Origin: Halomonas meridiana
GTDB taxonomy: Bacteria > Pseudomonadota > Gammaproteobacteria > Pseudomonadales > Halomonadaceae
Direction of reading: 5' to 3'
NCBI RefSeq assembly: GCF_009846525.1
Contig: NZ_CP024621.1
Coordinates: 3,534,001-3,598,000 of the forward strand
DNA length: 64,000 bases
In this document: in pieces, positions 25,144 to 34,247 of the stretch
Layout of the letters: every line of letters starts with the position of its first letter
Numbering within the stretch: the first letter of the stretch is position 1
Notes under the pieces: model-generated
Told to the model about the DNA's origin: nothing
What the model saw: only the letters and a program-made list of their open reading frames with translations
Databases searched by the model: none
Position numbers and translations under genes: made by a program

Positions 25144-27240
25144 TCAATCTCCCGTTGCAGAAGAGGCAAGAGCGACCGGATAGACTTCGCCACTGCCTTG
25201 TTGCCGAAGTAAGGCTGCCAGAACGGTCATGGTCCAACCGGAATCGACGACATCGTCCACCAATAGGACTGGGCCGGAAGGGAGGCCTGCATCAACCGCG
25301 AACACTCCATCCAGGTTGCTGCACTGGTGATAGCGGTTGTTCTGTAGTTTTTGTGGTTCGTTATCCTGCACTTTGGAGATTACCGGATGGAATGGCAGAC
25401 CCAGTTTATTCGCCAGCCGCCGCGCAAACTCCGGCACCAATTCGGGGTGCTTGAGCGAGGGTACGCAGGTGACCCACTCAGGCCGTGGCGTTGGCTGCCA
25501 ACGCTGCTGAATCATTTCCGCCATGGCGTCCACTAATTCATCCCGGAAATAGCCCCCATGTTTGTCCTGTTCGACGAAACCGCCCCATGCTGCGTCAGCC
25601 CACCGACTAAGTACTCTGCCTTCCTGCGCTCTGAGGTTTTGTGGCAGGTTCCCTCGCAATCCGTATTGCGGAAACCCATTGGCGGCCACTTGAACCTTGG
25701 GTTTGAAAACGAATTCTGAGTGGCGAAGGAACTGCGCTGCAGCAATGACTCTTTGGCGATCGGGCGAGGCACTGCCCAGCGGCGCACCAAGACAGTTAGC
25801 GCACTTGCCACAGGGTTGCGCCTCCGGGTCATCAAGAGACCTTCGCAGATATTCCATCAAGCAGCCCGAAGTTGTCGTGTACTCCTGGATTTCTTGCCAC
25901 TCCTGCTCTCGCATGTTCGTGAGCCGCTGGACTTGGTCATGATCTAGCTGGTAAGCAACCGGTGTTCTTGTCCATTGGCTGCCCGCTTTGTAAACCGGCG
26001 CAGGGTTCTCCACGCTCAGAAACTTAAGGACTTTTTCGATTTGCCCTTTGCGCATATTCAAGCGTTCTTCCAGTTTCGGTACAGATAAGCCATCACTGTC
26101 CTCGAGAACGGAAAGCACCTGGTTAATCTGGGATTGATTCGGAAATGCGGAGCGACGGAAGAAGTCGTGAATACGCTCATCCTCCGCCCCTGAAAGTAGA
26201 ATGCCGAGAGATTCGTCAATACCGCGACCGGCCCGGCCTACTTGCTGGTAATAGGATACGATTGAGCCCGGTGTTTGGTAGTGAATAACGAAGTGAAGAT
26301 CGGGTTTGTCGTAACCCATGCCCAGTGCCGTCGTGGCTACAAGCACCTTCAGCTGATTGTTGAGCAGCAGATCTTCCAGATGCTCCCGGTACTGATCGGA
26401 GTTCTCGAAATCAGAATGCTCAATGCCGCTGTAGTAGGCCTTGGCATCAATTCCCTGACTCAACAGCCAGCTTTTTACCTGTTCTGCATCTCGCTTTGTA
26501 AGCACATAGACGATTCCAGCCCCCTGCAGAGTCGGTATTGTTTCTGACAGCCAGGCGAGACGACTTGCCTGATCTGCAAGGACAATGTTTTGAAGGGACA
26601 AGCTATCGCGAACCAAAGGGCCGCGGAGCACCTCAATATCACCCAGCTGATCTACAACATCTGTAATGACCCGATTATTGGCGGTGGCCGTTGTACCTAA
26701 TACCGGCATGTTGGGGGGCATCTGGCGCAAAATATTGAGCAGGCGACGATAATCCGGTCTAAAGTCGTGCCCCCAGTCCGAGATACAGTGCGCTTCATCC
26801 ACAACCAATAACCCTACGTTATCCAGAATAGGGTGGAGCGCTTGCTCAACAAACTGCTCGTTGGCCAGCTTTTCCGGTGAGATCAACAAACAATCCACCT
26901 GGTTTGTATGTACCTGCTGGATCAATGCTTCCGCTTGATCACGGTTGGTAGAGTTGATGGTGATCGCGTGAATACCCAGTCTTCGAGCTGATTCAATCTG
27001 ATTACGCATCAAGGCCAGCAAAGGCGAGACAATGATGGTGGGCCCATAGCCCTGATCACGCATGATTCGGGTCGCTATGAAATAGACAGAGCTTTTGCCC
27101 CACCCGGTTCGTTGAACCACCAGTAGCTTTTGGCGCTGATTTACCAAAGCATCAATGGCTTCCCATTGGCCACTACGGAAGCTTGCGGCTGCGTTTCCCA
27201 CCGCAGTACGCAGCAATGCTTCAGCATCGGTTCTGTTCAT
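25144..27240 (-). CDS. RecQ-type helicase fused to a phosphoribosyltransferase domain
   Basis: This 698-residue protein starts MNRTDAEALLRTAVG. RecQ helicase motifs are complete: RTGWGKS (44-50, Walker A), VVDEAH (146-151), GTTATA (182-187) and QQVGRAGRG (332-340). The zinc-binding cysteines are C460, C477, C480 and C483. Beyond a winged-helix-like part the last 130 residues form a type I phosphoribosyltransferase, with VLLVDDVVDSGWT (658-670) as the PRPP-binding loop, as in ComFC. It should be an ATP-driven 3'-5' helicase tied to a nucleotide- or DNA-binding PRTase. The DprA-like gene follows three bases later. A 141-base gap upstream separates it from the AlbA_2 gene, so an internal promoter is possible. 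Confidence 0.88.
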   Translation of the reverse strand: MNRTDAEALLRTAVGNAAASFRSGQWEAIDALVNQRQKLLVVQRTGWGKSSVYFIATRIMRDQGYGPTIIVSPLLALMRNQIESARRLGIHAITINSTNRDQAEALIQQVHTNQVDCLLISPEKLANEQFVEQALHPILDNVGLLVVDEAHCISDWGHDFRPDYRRLLNILRQMPPNMPVLGTTATANNRVITDVVDQLGDIEVLRGPLVRDSLSLQNIVLADQASRLAWLSETIPTLQGAGIVYVLTKRDAEQVKSWLLSQGIDAKAYYSGIEHSDFENSDQYREHLEDLLLNNQLKVLVATTALGMGYDKPDLHFVIHYQTPGSIVSYYQQVGRAGRGIDESLGILLSGAEDERIHDFFRRSAFPNQSQINQVLSVLEDSDGLSVPKLEERLNMRKGQIEKVLKFLSVENPAPVYKAGSQWTRTPVAYQLDHDQVQRLTNMREQEWQEIQEYTTTSGCLMEYLRRSLDDPEAQPCGKCANCLGAPLGSASPDRQRVIAAAQFLRHSEFVFKPKVQVAANGFPQYGLRGNLPQNLRAQEGRVLSRWADAAWGGFVEQDKHGGYFRDELVDAMAEMIQQRWQPTPRPEWVTCVPSLKHPELVPEFARRLANKLGLPFHPVISKVQDNEPQKLQNNRYHQCSNLDGVFAVDAGLPSGPVLLVDDVVDSGWTMTVLAALLRQQGSGEVYPVALASSATGD

Positions 27241-27320
27241 ACGTCATCCTTATGTAGCGTTGGGAAGCCAATTCGCTCAAATATCACTATGGGGCTCGGC
27301 TCCAAACTATGGTGCTGACA

Positions 27321-27366
27321 GCACGAAAATACGCGCACCGCTCGTATCTGCTCGCATTTTTCGTGC
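27321..27366. promoter_or_regulatory. Inverted repeat in the only sizeable gap inside the inserted block
   Basis: GCACGAAAA (27321-27329) and TTTTCGTGC (27358-27366) are perfect 9-bp arms around a 28-base centre. The centre contains related words (GCTCGTAT, GCTCGCAT), and GCCGCACGTATTTT follows. The gap 27241-27381 is the largest between any two adjacent genes from brxC to brxL, so this may be an operator or promoter for the RecQ-PRTase gene onwards. Confidence 0.45.
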
Positions 27367-27381
27367 GCCGCACGTATTTTA

Positions 27382-29052
27382 TCAGCTTCGCTCATATCGG
27401 GTCCCCTTGCCCTGGCCTAACGGGCGTATCACGCCCTTGTCTTTCAAGCGGTTGAGCAGCCGAGTGGCCTGGAAAGGGCTGATATGGCACAGATCAGCGG
27501 CATCCGCTCGTTTGATGCTGCCGTGGGTATCGATGAAATTCAGCACCATCTGCTCCTGCTGGATGGCATCGAAGCCCGCCTGGCGCACATAGGCGGCCTT
27601 TTGCCCCGCTCCCCGGTACACCTTGGCGCTCAGGGTGTAGGTACGGCCCTTGCCGGTGCCGTGGGCTTCCACCATGCCGGCTTCCACCAGTTTCTCCAGG
27701 GTGCCCCGGACCACGGTTTCGGGCTTTTGCACGGATTTGGCCAGGTCCGCTGTTCTTAAGCGCCGCTCATTACGCAGCCGGGACAGGATAATCAGGCTGT
27801 CAATGGGCATGGCGGCGCCGGTCTGTTCCTCACGCTCGACGATCATGCGCAGGAAGTCGGCGTCCGCGTCCGCTGCGCTCATACGCACGGAGACGGTGTG
27901 GGCGGACGACATGGAGTAGTCGGGGGCGGTGCGCCCGTAGCGGAGCATACCCTCGAAGATCCGGTCGATGCCCCGGCCAGTGCGTTCGGCAAGGCCGATG
28001 CGCTTGATAATGTCAGCCAGCAAGGGGTTACGGGAGCGAGGGTCGGCCACCAGCAGGTTGTCTAGGTTGACGCCCTCGACAAAACCACCGGGATTGCTGA
28101 TGCTCAGGCCGTCGTCGTCCAGTTTGACGTGGACGGCGCCCAAAGCACTGTAGTCGCGGTGAACCAGAGCGTTTACGAAGGCTTCCCGGAAGGCCCGACG
28201 GTCAAAGTTGGGGATGGGCACGCGAAACAGCCCAACCTGAATCTCCTCCTCCTCCACCCGGGCGCGGAACAGCACTTCGACCTCTTCGAAGGTCTCCAGC
28301 AGCGGTTTGCGGTAGAACTCATTGACCAGGACATCGGTACCGCGCAGCACCTGGAAGGCTACCTCGTGGGAGGGCAGGTGTTGCCGGAGCTGCATTTCGT
28401 TCCCCAGCAGCAACAGGCCTGCAACCGTGGGGCGGCGCATGCCTCCCACGCTCACAGTCAGCCCCAGGGCGCCGTCCAGCTCATCGTCCGCCAGGGGCAT
28501 CAGGCTCTGGTCGCCGCCGTACTTCTTGATGGCGTTGCGGATTCGGATGCGCTGAATCGGGTCCAGGTCCTCAACCGCCAGGTTTTCCACCGGCAAGGCC
28601 GAGGGGTCCGTTACTCCCAGGCTGGACTGGCGCTGAACAAACTCATGGGGGTAGAAGGGCACGGCCTCCGGAGTGCCGTCCATTCTCAGGCGCCGACGTT
28701 GCAGCAGGCCATCCGAGGTCGACACCAGCTGCCGGGACTTGGGCACCTGGATCCTGGCAATAGGTTGCCCCTCCAGCTCCAAGGACTCAACGCGCACGGC
28801 CAGCGAGGGGATGGTCTTGTTGGCAATCAGTGCGGGCAGGCCAGCGAGGTTGCGGTGGTTGGCATGCAGCCCAGTCGGGGTGCCATCGTCTTCTACACCC
28901 AGGAAAAGGTCGCCGCCCTCGGTGTTGGCCAAGGCCACCACCGCGGCTACCAGGTCCCGGTCCGGCAGGCTTTTGACGTCGCTCTTGAACTCGACGGCAA
29001 GGCTTTCGCCACCGCGAATGAGCGCCCGGATTTCCTGTTCGGCTTCGTGCAT
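27382..29052 (-). CDS. AlbA_2/Schlafen-domain protein with ATPase-like and winged-helix domains
   Basis: The start at 29052 (MHEAEQEIRALIRGGESLAV) is preceded by a GGGG stretch; an ATG 15 bases upstream is the alternative. The 556-residue product has an N-terminal AlbA_2 (SLFN-like) domain (VEFKSDVKSL, then ALANTEGGDLFLGV). A central HATPase_c_4-like part follows (RAFREAFVNALVHRDY, GLSISNPGGF, GLAERTGRGI), then two C-terminal winged helices (RLRTADLAKSVQKPETVVRG; RADAADLCHISPFQATRLLN). Proteins of this build are usually described as transcriptional regulators, and Schlafen-related domains can also cleave RNA. It lies 40 bases after brxC, inside the BREX operon. It may be the BREX regulator or an added effector. 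Confidence 0.85.
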   Translation of the reverse strand: MHEAEQEIRALIRGGESLAVEFKSDVKSLPDRDLVAAVVALANTEGGDLFLGVEDDGTPTGLHANHRNLAGLPALIANKTIPSLAVRVESLELEGQPIARIQVPKSRQLVSTSDGLLQRRRLRMDGTPEAVPFYPHEFVQRQSSLGVTDPSALPVENLAVEDLDPIQRIRIRNAIKKYGGDQSLMPLADDELDGALGLTVSVGGMRRPTVAGLLLLGNEMQLRQHLPSHEVAFQVLRGTDVLVNEFYRKPLLETFEEVEVLFRARVEEEEIQVGLFRVPIPNFDRRAFREAFVNALVHRDYSALGAVHVKLDDDGLSISNPGGFVEGVNLDNLLVADPRSRNPLLADIIKRIGLAERTGRGIDRIFEGMLRYGRTAPDYSMSSAHTVSVRMSAADADADFLRMIVEREEQTGAAMPIDSLIILSRLRNERRLRTADLAKSVQKPETVVRGTLEKLVEAGMVEAHGTGKGRTYTLSAKVYRGAGQKAAYVRQAGFDAIQQEQMVLNFIDTHGSIKRADAADLCHISPFQATRLLNRLKDKGVIRPLGQGKGTRYERS

Positions 29053-29092
29053 GGCTATCCCCAACATCGACCGGTTAGACGGTTCGGCACGC

Positions 29093-32000
29093 TTAGATCT
29101 GGACCTTGCGGCCTTGCTGGACTTCAACCAGCAGGGCCTCGCGCAGGGCATTCAGATAGCGATCCACATCCCCCTCGTCGGCCAACCAGGCCTTGTCGAA
29201 CGCGACACGGAGGTTGCGAGTGTGAACGTAGTCGGCTGCTGATTCCTTGACCTCGTGAGACTGCCCCCTATTCTCGTCCTCATCCTGACTACCCGGAGGC
29301 TGCTGGGAGTCGTCTGCCGGTGCTGATTTCTGATTGGCCAGCGCCACCATTTTGCCCAGCAGCTTCTGGTAGCCCTCTTCTTCAAAGTACCGGGTACGGT
29401 CCTTGATCACGGCAATCAGGCGCTCCTGCCCAATGTAATCGACCAGATCCCGGAACGGTCTGTTGAGCTCATCCTGGCGTGGCTCCGGCAGGGACTGATA
29501 TTCGTCCATGCTTTGCATGCGTTCCTGCATGGTCTTCAGGGAGGTTTCTGCCTGAGCTCGGGTTTGCTGCACTTTCTCGTCGATGCGCTCCTGCAGGCTA
29601 TCCAGTTGGCCCTTGAGCTGCTGAATGCGATTCCCTTTGTAGCAGTTGGGGTCGTTCAGGATGGTGCGGATCTGCTCGATCTCGTCCCCGGCCACATAGA
29701 TGAAGTTGGGCTCCTGGCTCTGCAGAAAGGACCGAGCCTGGTTGTAGATGTCTTTTTGTGAGCCCCCCATGAACTTGCGGATCGGGTCGATGACATCCTC
29801 TTTCAGGTCCAGCAGTTGGTCTTCCTGCTTGCCCAATTCCGTCAGGTGCCAGGTGTAGGGCTTTCCGGCGACTTCTTTCAGCGTCACCAGGGCAGGTTTC
29901 AAGGCATTGAGAAACGGGTACTGGTCGACCTGCGCTATCCGCCGGTCCAGGTCGTGGTACATGTCCTGGAAGGCTTCGCCGGCCTCTTTGCCCAGGGCCT
30001 TGGCTTCGCTGCTGCGGGGCGGGCTGTCGAAGAAGTCCTCGTAGAACGACTTGAGGGCTCGAACCTGAGAGGCAGTGAACTCGATCTGTGGTTCCAGCAC
30101 CACGTTGCCGTGGCCGTGAGTGTTACGCAGGGCGCGCTCCAGCTCGCTGTCCTCCAGAATATTCCCGTCGAGACGAACCTCCACCTTGCCACGGGCACAC
30201 AGGTTGGCCAGGGTGCAGAGAATCGCGGCGTAATACCAGCCGTAGGGTTTGCGTTCGAACTTTTCCAGCAGGCTCTTTAGGGTGGTGCGGACACCGCCCC
30301 GATTGTTGCTCTGAATGAATGCCAGCACCTCTTGCTCGGATTCCGCCAGGGCCGTGGCGTCATTACCGAAAAGGCCATCGTCTGTGCGGTTGAGGCAATT
30401 GCTGATGTCGTTTTCCGTGTAGGAAACGCCGCGCAACATGCGGAGGTTGGGGTAAGCCCGTGAGATCAGCTCATGGAAGCCCCGAATAATGCGGGTCTGG
30501 GGGTCCTCATTCGCCACTTCCACATCAGCGCCGCCAATGAGCAACTTGGACTTGCCAATGAAGGTCTGAACCTGCTGCCGGAGCCTGGCCTCGCGCTCGC
30601 GGTTCTGGAAGCCCTTGTCATTCAGGATCCGCTTAACGGCTTCCTGCTGGGTGACCGACATATTCTGTGAGATATATTTTTCGGTGCGCTTGAGCATAAG
30701 CAGCTCCCGCACCAGCCGCTCGTCCGCCGGCATGAGCACGAACAGCTCGTCTGCCTTGTACGTCGAGGCTGTACGTAGCATCTGTTCATTGTCGGTATGC
30801 TCGTGGAACGGGCTGATGACATTAATGGAGAGCTCGTATTCACGCCCATGTAGACGGTCATCCAGTTTGCGCGAATAGGAGTAATCCTGCCCCTGGTTCT
30901 GGGAGGAGCCGGCGTCATAGCGAATCTTGCGCTGCTTGATGACAAAGTCGAATACGATCTTTGCGAGTTCGTCCGCAACGTCCGATGACTCGACCTCTGT
31001 GTTCTTGATCTCCTGTTCAACGTCTTTTTCTTCGTCCGTCAGAAACTCGTACTGATCGCCGTTGCGCTGTATGTAGGTCTGTTGCTCCAGAAGGCTCAGG
31101 GCTTCTTCGACCTTGGTGCGAAGTGCCGGCAAGTCCTGATCGAAGGCATCCAGCATCAGCACGCAAAGGTTGCGCACCGTGGGCTTGAATTCCTTGACAT
31201 ATTTGACCAGGAACAGGGCCTTCAGCAGCCGGATGGCGAAGGCATTATCGAGGTGGTTCTCTGCCTGAATAATCGCCCGCTGTATTTGTGATTTCAGTGC
31301 AGAGCGGATGCCTTCAAACATCAGGTCAAAGGTGGCCAACTGGCCCACCTGATGGTTGCCGATGTGGATGGCCACCTGCTGGAAAACCCCCAGCATGGAG
31401 CGCTCACCGACGGAACTGTGCTTACCCTCGAAGGCGTTGTGCTGTGACAGGTTCTGGATCGCCGATTGAAACAGCGCGAACTGGTAGGGGACGAAGGGGT
31501 AGCTGTGGATGAAGTGGTCCCTGTCCCGAAAGTTCCGGTAGGTGGCCGATCCATCCGCGAAGTCAAAGAGGGTTTTGAAGTTGTTCGCCTGCGCGTGATA
31601 GACATCCGACAGCTGATTGACGCCTTCTTCGGTCTTGGTCAGCAGGCGCTTCTGGATGACCTCCGCCACGTCCGCGCTGGACAGCTTCATGCGGTTATTA
31701 AACCGAGCCTGAATTTTCGAGAAATCATTGCCTTGCTGCTTGCCCATTTCGCCAACCACGTTCTTCATTTCTTCCTGGGCGGTGACGATAATCCAGGCCC
31801 GGCCCCGACACTTGGTGGCGAGGCTCTCGGCAATGGTTTGCAGGTTGGTCATCAGCTTGGTGTTGTCGGCAATGTACTGGCCGACCTCGTCCACAAAGAA
31901 GTTCAGGCGGAACTCTTTGTGGCCACCCTCTTTTGCCTGCTTCTCGATATAGGTATTCACATTGTCCGCGAAGTCTTCAATTGAAACGCGGTATTCGCTG

Positions 32001-32674
32001 CGGTACTTGTCCAGAATGCCCGCTGCCGACTGCGGGTCGCCACCGGTCACAGCGGCGTAGGCTTTGGCGATATTCGGGCCTTCCAGGAGGGCCTGCTCCC
32101 GGCCTTTCTGCCAGGGACGACCGGCGATGGCCTCGTACTCGGCTTTGAACTGTTCGTACAGGCCACGGCCGTCCAGATCGCGCTCAAACTGGGCGATGTG
32201 CCCTTGTTTGCCGTAGTAGCCGCACATTTCGTCAAAGACTTTAACGAACACGGCCAGAAGCGCATCGATCTGGGTTTTGCTGATGACATCGGCTTTCTGG
32301 TCGATGTTGAACAGAATGCTCTTCGCCGGAATTGAGACAGCTCGCTTCAGGTCGCCCCGGAGAATTTCATTCTCGCTGCACTTGGGAAGGAACAGGTCCA
32401 GTGTCGTAGCACCGTCCATCTCCCGGTTTTCAAGCAGAAGGGCCAGCATCTTGAGGAGGTGCGACTTACCTGAGCCGAAGAAGCCGGATACCCAGACCCC
32501 GTTCGCCCCTTCGTAGTTATTGTAGGCGTCCAGGAACTCTTCGAGGCGTTTCTCGACTTCGTTGGTCAGTACGTATTCTTCAATTTCGAGGCGAAGACTG
32601 GCTTCATCGTCGGCTTTGATAACGCCTTCAATGGGGCGGTCAACGGGCTTTAGAAAAATATTCTTCAATGTCAT
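29093..32674 (-). CDS. brxC: BREX ATPase BrxC
   Basis: The protein is 1193 residues. A Walker A motif GFFGSGKS (64-71) follows the characteristic N-terminus (MTLKNIFLKPVDRPIEGVIK). FRLNFFVDEVGQYIAD supplies a Walker B-like segment, and long coiled-coil regions occupy the C-terminal half. BrxC is the large P-loop ATPase present in type 1 BREX, thought to assemble with BrxB, PglX and PglZ into the modification/exclusion complex. It follows brxB with a 43-base gap. Length matches the usual 1200 residues, with no sign of decay. Confidence 0.96.
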   Translation of the reverse strand: MTLKNIFLKPVDRPIEGVIKADDEASLRLEIEEYVLTNEVEKRLEEFLDAYNNYEGANGVWVSGFFGSGKSHLLKMLALLLENREMDGATTLDLFLPKCSENEILRGDLKRAVSIPAKSILFNIDQKADVISKTQIDALLAVFVKVFDEMCGYYGKQGHIAQFERDLDGRGLYEQFKAEYEAIAGRPWQKGREQALLEGPNIAKAYAAVTGGDPQSAAGILDKYRSEYRVSIEDFADNVNTYIEKQAKEGGHKEFRLNFFVDEVGQYIADNTKLMTNLQTIAESLATKCRGRAWIIVTAQEEMKNVVGEMGKQQGNDFSKIQARFNNRMKLSSADVAEVIQKRLLTKTEEGVNQLSDVYHAQANNFKTLFDFADGSATYRNFRDRDHFIHSYPFVPYQFALFQSAIQNLSQHNAFEGKHSSVGERSMLGVFQQVAIHIGNHQVGQLATFDLMFEGIRSALKSQIQRAIIQAENHLDNAFAIRLLKALFLVKYVKEFKPTVRNLCVLMLDAFDQDLPALRTKVEEALSLLEQQTYIQRNGDQYEFLTDEEKDVEQEIKNTEVESSDVADELAKIVFDFVIKQRKIRYDAGSSQNQGQDYSYSRKLDDRLHGREYELSINVISPFHEHTDNEQMLRTASTYKADELFVLMPADERLVRELLMLKRTEKYISQNMSVTQQEAVKRILNDKGFQNREREARLRQQVQTFIGKSKLLIGGADVEVANEDPQTRIIRGFHELISRAYPNLRMLRGVSYTENDISNCLNRTDDGLFGNDATALAESEQEVLAFIQSNNRGGVRTTLKSLLEKFERKPYGWYYAAILCTLANLCARGKVEVRLDGNILEDSELERALRNTHGHGNVVLEPQIEFTASQVRALKSFYEDFFDSPPRSSEAKALGKEAGEAFQDMYHDLDRRIAQVDQYPFLNALKPALVTLKEVAGKPYTWHLTELGKQEDQLLDLKEDVIDPIRKFMGGSQKDIYNQARSFLQSQEPNFIYVAGDEIEQIRTILNDPNCYKGNRIQQLKGQLDSLQERIDEKVQQTRAQAETSLKTMQERMQSMDEYQSLPEPRQDELNRPFRDLVDYIGQERLIAVIKDRTRYFEEEGYQKLLGKMVALANQKSAPADDSQQPPGSQDEDENRGQSHEVKESAADYVHTRNLRVAFDKAWLADEGDVDRYLNALREALLVEVQQGRKVQI

Positions 32675-32717
32675 TGTACTTTCCCTTAATGATTACGCCT
32701 CGAATCGTATCGTCCGC

Positions 32718-33329
32718 TCAGGCTTCGTAATGAAAGATGTTGAACGCACGGTAGTACTTGTCGTCATGCAGCCTGCCGAACAGATCCAGCGATGCACCGG
32801 TTTCCAGCGAGTGGGTATAGGAGCCCGGGAAGAACATCACCGTTGGCTGGTCTTTGGCGGTGCTCTGCAAGTTGTTGAGCACGTTATGGGAGCGTATGTA
32901 GGGGAAGACCTCGCCCACCCCTGAGAGAAACAGCACGTCAAAATCAACGGACTGGAGTTTTGCCGCAATAGCGGGCACCAAATGGGCTTCCGGGTCCAGC
33001 ACTCCCTGTAGCAGTTCTTTCAGCTGATCCTTTGAGACCGTGGGCTCGAGCTCCAACACCTGCTCCCAGATGTCTCTTTCTTTCAAAATATCGATGGCCA
33101 GGTCGTACAGATTGATACTCAGGATCCGGATGCCCGCCTGCTCCAGCCGGTTAACCAACTGCCGCTGAAGACGCTCCATTTCGACCGCTTCTTCAGGCCG
33201 ATAGGGACAGATGAAGAAAGGCACTTCATTACCCAGCCCCTGTTTGTTAAGGAATCGCTGGCCGGAAACCACGCTGAACAGGTGCTGTAGTCGCTCCTGC
33301 ATCGGCATTTTGGCAATGTCCTTTTTCAA
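32718..33329 (-). CDS. brxB: BREX protein BrxB (DUF1788)
   Basis: A 203-residue protein with the DUF1788 look: FFICPYRPEEAVEMERLQRQ, AGIRILSINLYDLAID, VDFDVLFLSGVGEVFPYIRS and PTVMFFPGSYTHSLETGASL. BrxB is a small essential component of type 1 BREX with no clear enzymatic motif and is thought to be a scaffold for PglZ/BrxC. Its ATG overlaps the brxA stop (ATGA), the standard arrangement. Confidence 0.95.
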   Translation of the reverse strand: MKKDIAKMPMQERLQHLFSVVSGQRFLNKQGLGNEVPFFICPYRPEEAVEMERLQRQLVNRLEQAGIRILSINLYDLAIDILKERDIWEQVLELEPTVSKDQLKELLQGVLDPEAHLVPAIAAKLQSVDFDVLFLSGVGEVFPYIRSHNVLNNLQSTAKDQPTVMFFPGSYTHSLETGASLDLFGRLHDDKYYRAFNIFHYEA

Positions 33330-33940
33330 GCTGACATCCCCCTGATATCGGATTCATAGACTGGGAAGTAGAAAAACTCGTCAGGATTGTTCTGACGCAG
33401 CAACTCAATCAGCCTGGGGCTTAGCAGTACTGCGTTTATGGTTTTGTCCTTAGCTAACAACCCTGCCTCCCGCAGCATTCTGAACAGGACCTGCCGCAAT
33501 TTATCGCGCGTTGAGGCGCTGGCATTATCCAGTTCGTCATGCCATTCCGATTTACGGTTATAGAAGGCATCGAAATCCTCAAAACTGAGATCCAGCTTCA
33601 TCGCGACAAACCGTTCGTGGAGTACCTCCACCGCAAAGTCCGCGATAAAGCGGTACAGGCGGCACACGGCAACCCACAGAAGGTGAGCCTGGTCCTGGTG
33701 GTTTGCCTCGGCCAGGAAAGTCAGTTCGCTTTCGGTCAACGTCTTCAGGCGTGCAATCGCCTCTCTACAGGTGCGCTTTGCAGTGCTTTCCGTTCTGGCC
33801 TGTAGCAGGTTGTCATGCAGCGCTTGAGTCCGCACCTCTTCCCAATCATGAAGCGATAGGTACAGCTCGGCCAGCTTCACCGATTCGCGGTGATACAGAC
33901 TGCCGGAGGTGAAGGAAATGCGATAACGTTGGAGCTTCAT
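33326..33940 (-). CDS. brxA: BREX protein BrxA (DUF1819)
   Basis: A 204-residue protein, the first gene of the BREX operon. The start MKLQRYRISFTSGSLYHRES and the segments ESELTFLAEANHQDQAHLLW and NAVLLSPRLIELLRQNNPDE are typical of DUF1819. Structures of BrxA show two winged-helix-like DNA-binding domains. Transcription must start in the 264-base gap to the tRNA terminator. No BrxR-type WYL regulator is encoded beside it, unlike several enterobacterial BREX loci. Confidence 0.94.
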   Translation of the reverse strand: MKLQRYRISFTSGSLYHRESVKLAELYLSLHDWEEVRTQALHDNLLQARTESTAKRTCREAIARLKTLTESELTFLAEANHQDQAHLLWVAVCRLYRFIADFAVEVLHERFVAMKLDLSFEDFDAFYNRKSEWHDELDNASASTRDKLRQVLFRMLREAGLLAKDKTINAVLLSPRLIELLRQNNPDEFFYFPVYESDIRGMSA

Positions 33941-34204
33941 TTCAGCACCGTCTGCCGATTGACATAAATAAGCAATCCATCAAGCATCTAATTGATACAA
34001 AAATTTTGAAAACGAGATGTTACACCACCCATGTCTCGTATTCTTGGAGCAAGTGATATTTGCTTAAGGGCAGCAACCACAAAACTAGCCTGTTATGTGA
34101 CCATGTTTGTGGCAAGTAAAAGCCAATAGTCATCAGTAAAAAATTATCAGAGGGGGGGCATTAAGGCATTGTGGCCACGATTTGGTCACAGGGTGGTCAC
34201 AGGC
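33941..34204 (-). promoter_or_regulatory. Upstream region of the BREX operon
   Basis: 264 bases of AT-rich non-coding DNA between brxA and the tRNA-Arg terminator must hold the BREX promoter. I see no convincing -35/-10 pair. Two copies of GGTCACAGG two bases apart lie near 34183-34203 and could be a regulator site or part of the integration site. Confidence 0.4.
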
Positions 34205-34239
34205 AAAAAATAAGGGCCTACGCGTTAACGTAAGCCCTT
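34205..34239 (-). terminator. Intrinsic terminator of tRNA-Arg
   Basis: Read on the minus strand, the hairpin AAGGGC..TACG / CGTA..GCCCTT (one internal mismatch, 6-base loop) at 34212-34239 is followed by TTATTTTTT. It lies 8 bases after the tRNA 3' end. Confidence 0.85.
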
Positions 34240-34247
34240 GATATGTT

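Noticed and set aside
28129..29250. Long open frame of 373 codons on the + strand opposite the AlbA_2 gene
   Set aside because: It mirrors the third-position GC bias of the real gene on the minus strand, has no recognisable domain and overlaps a gene with clear motifs.
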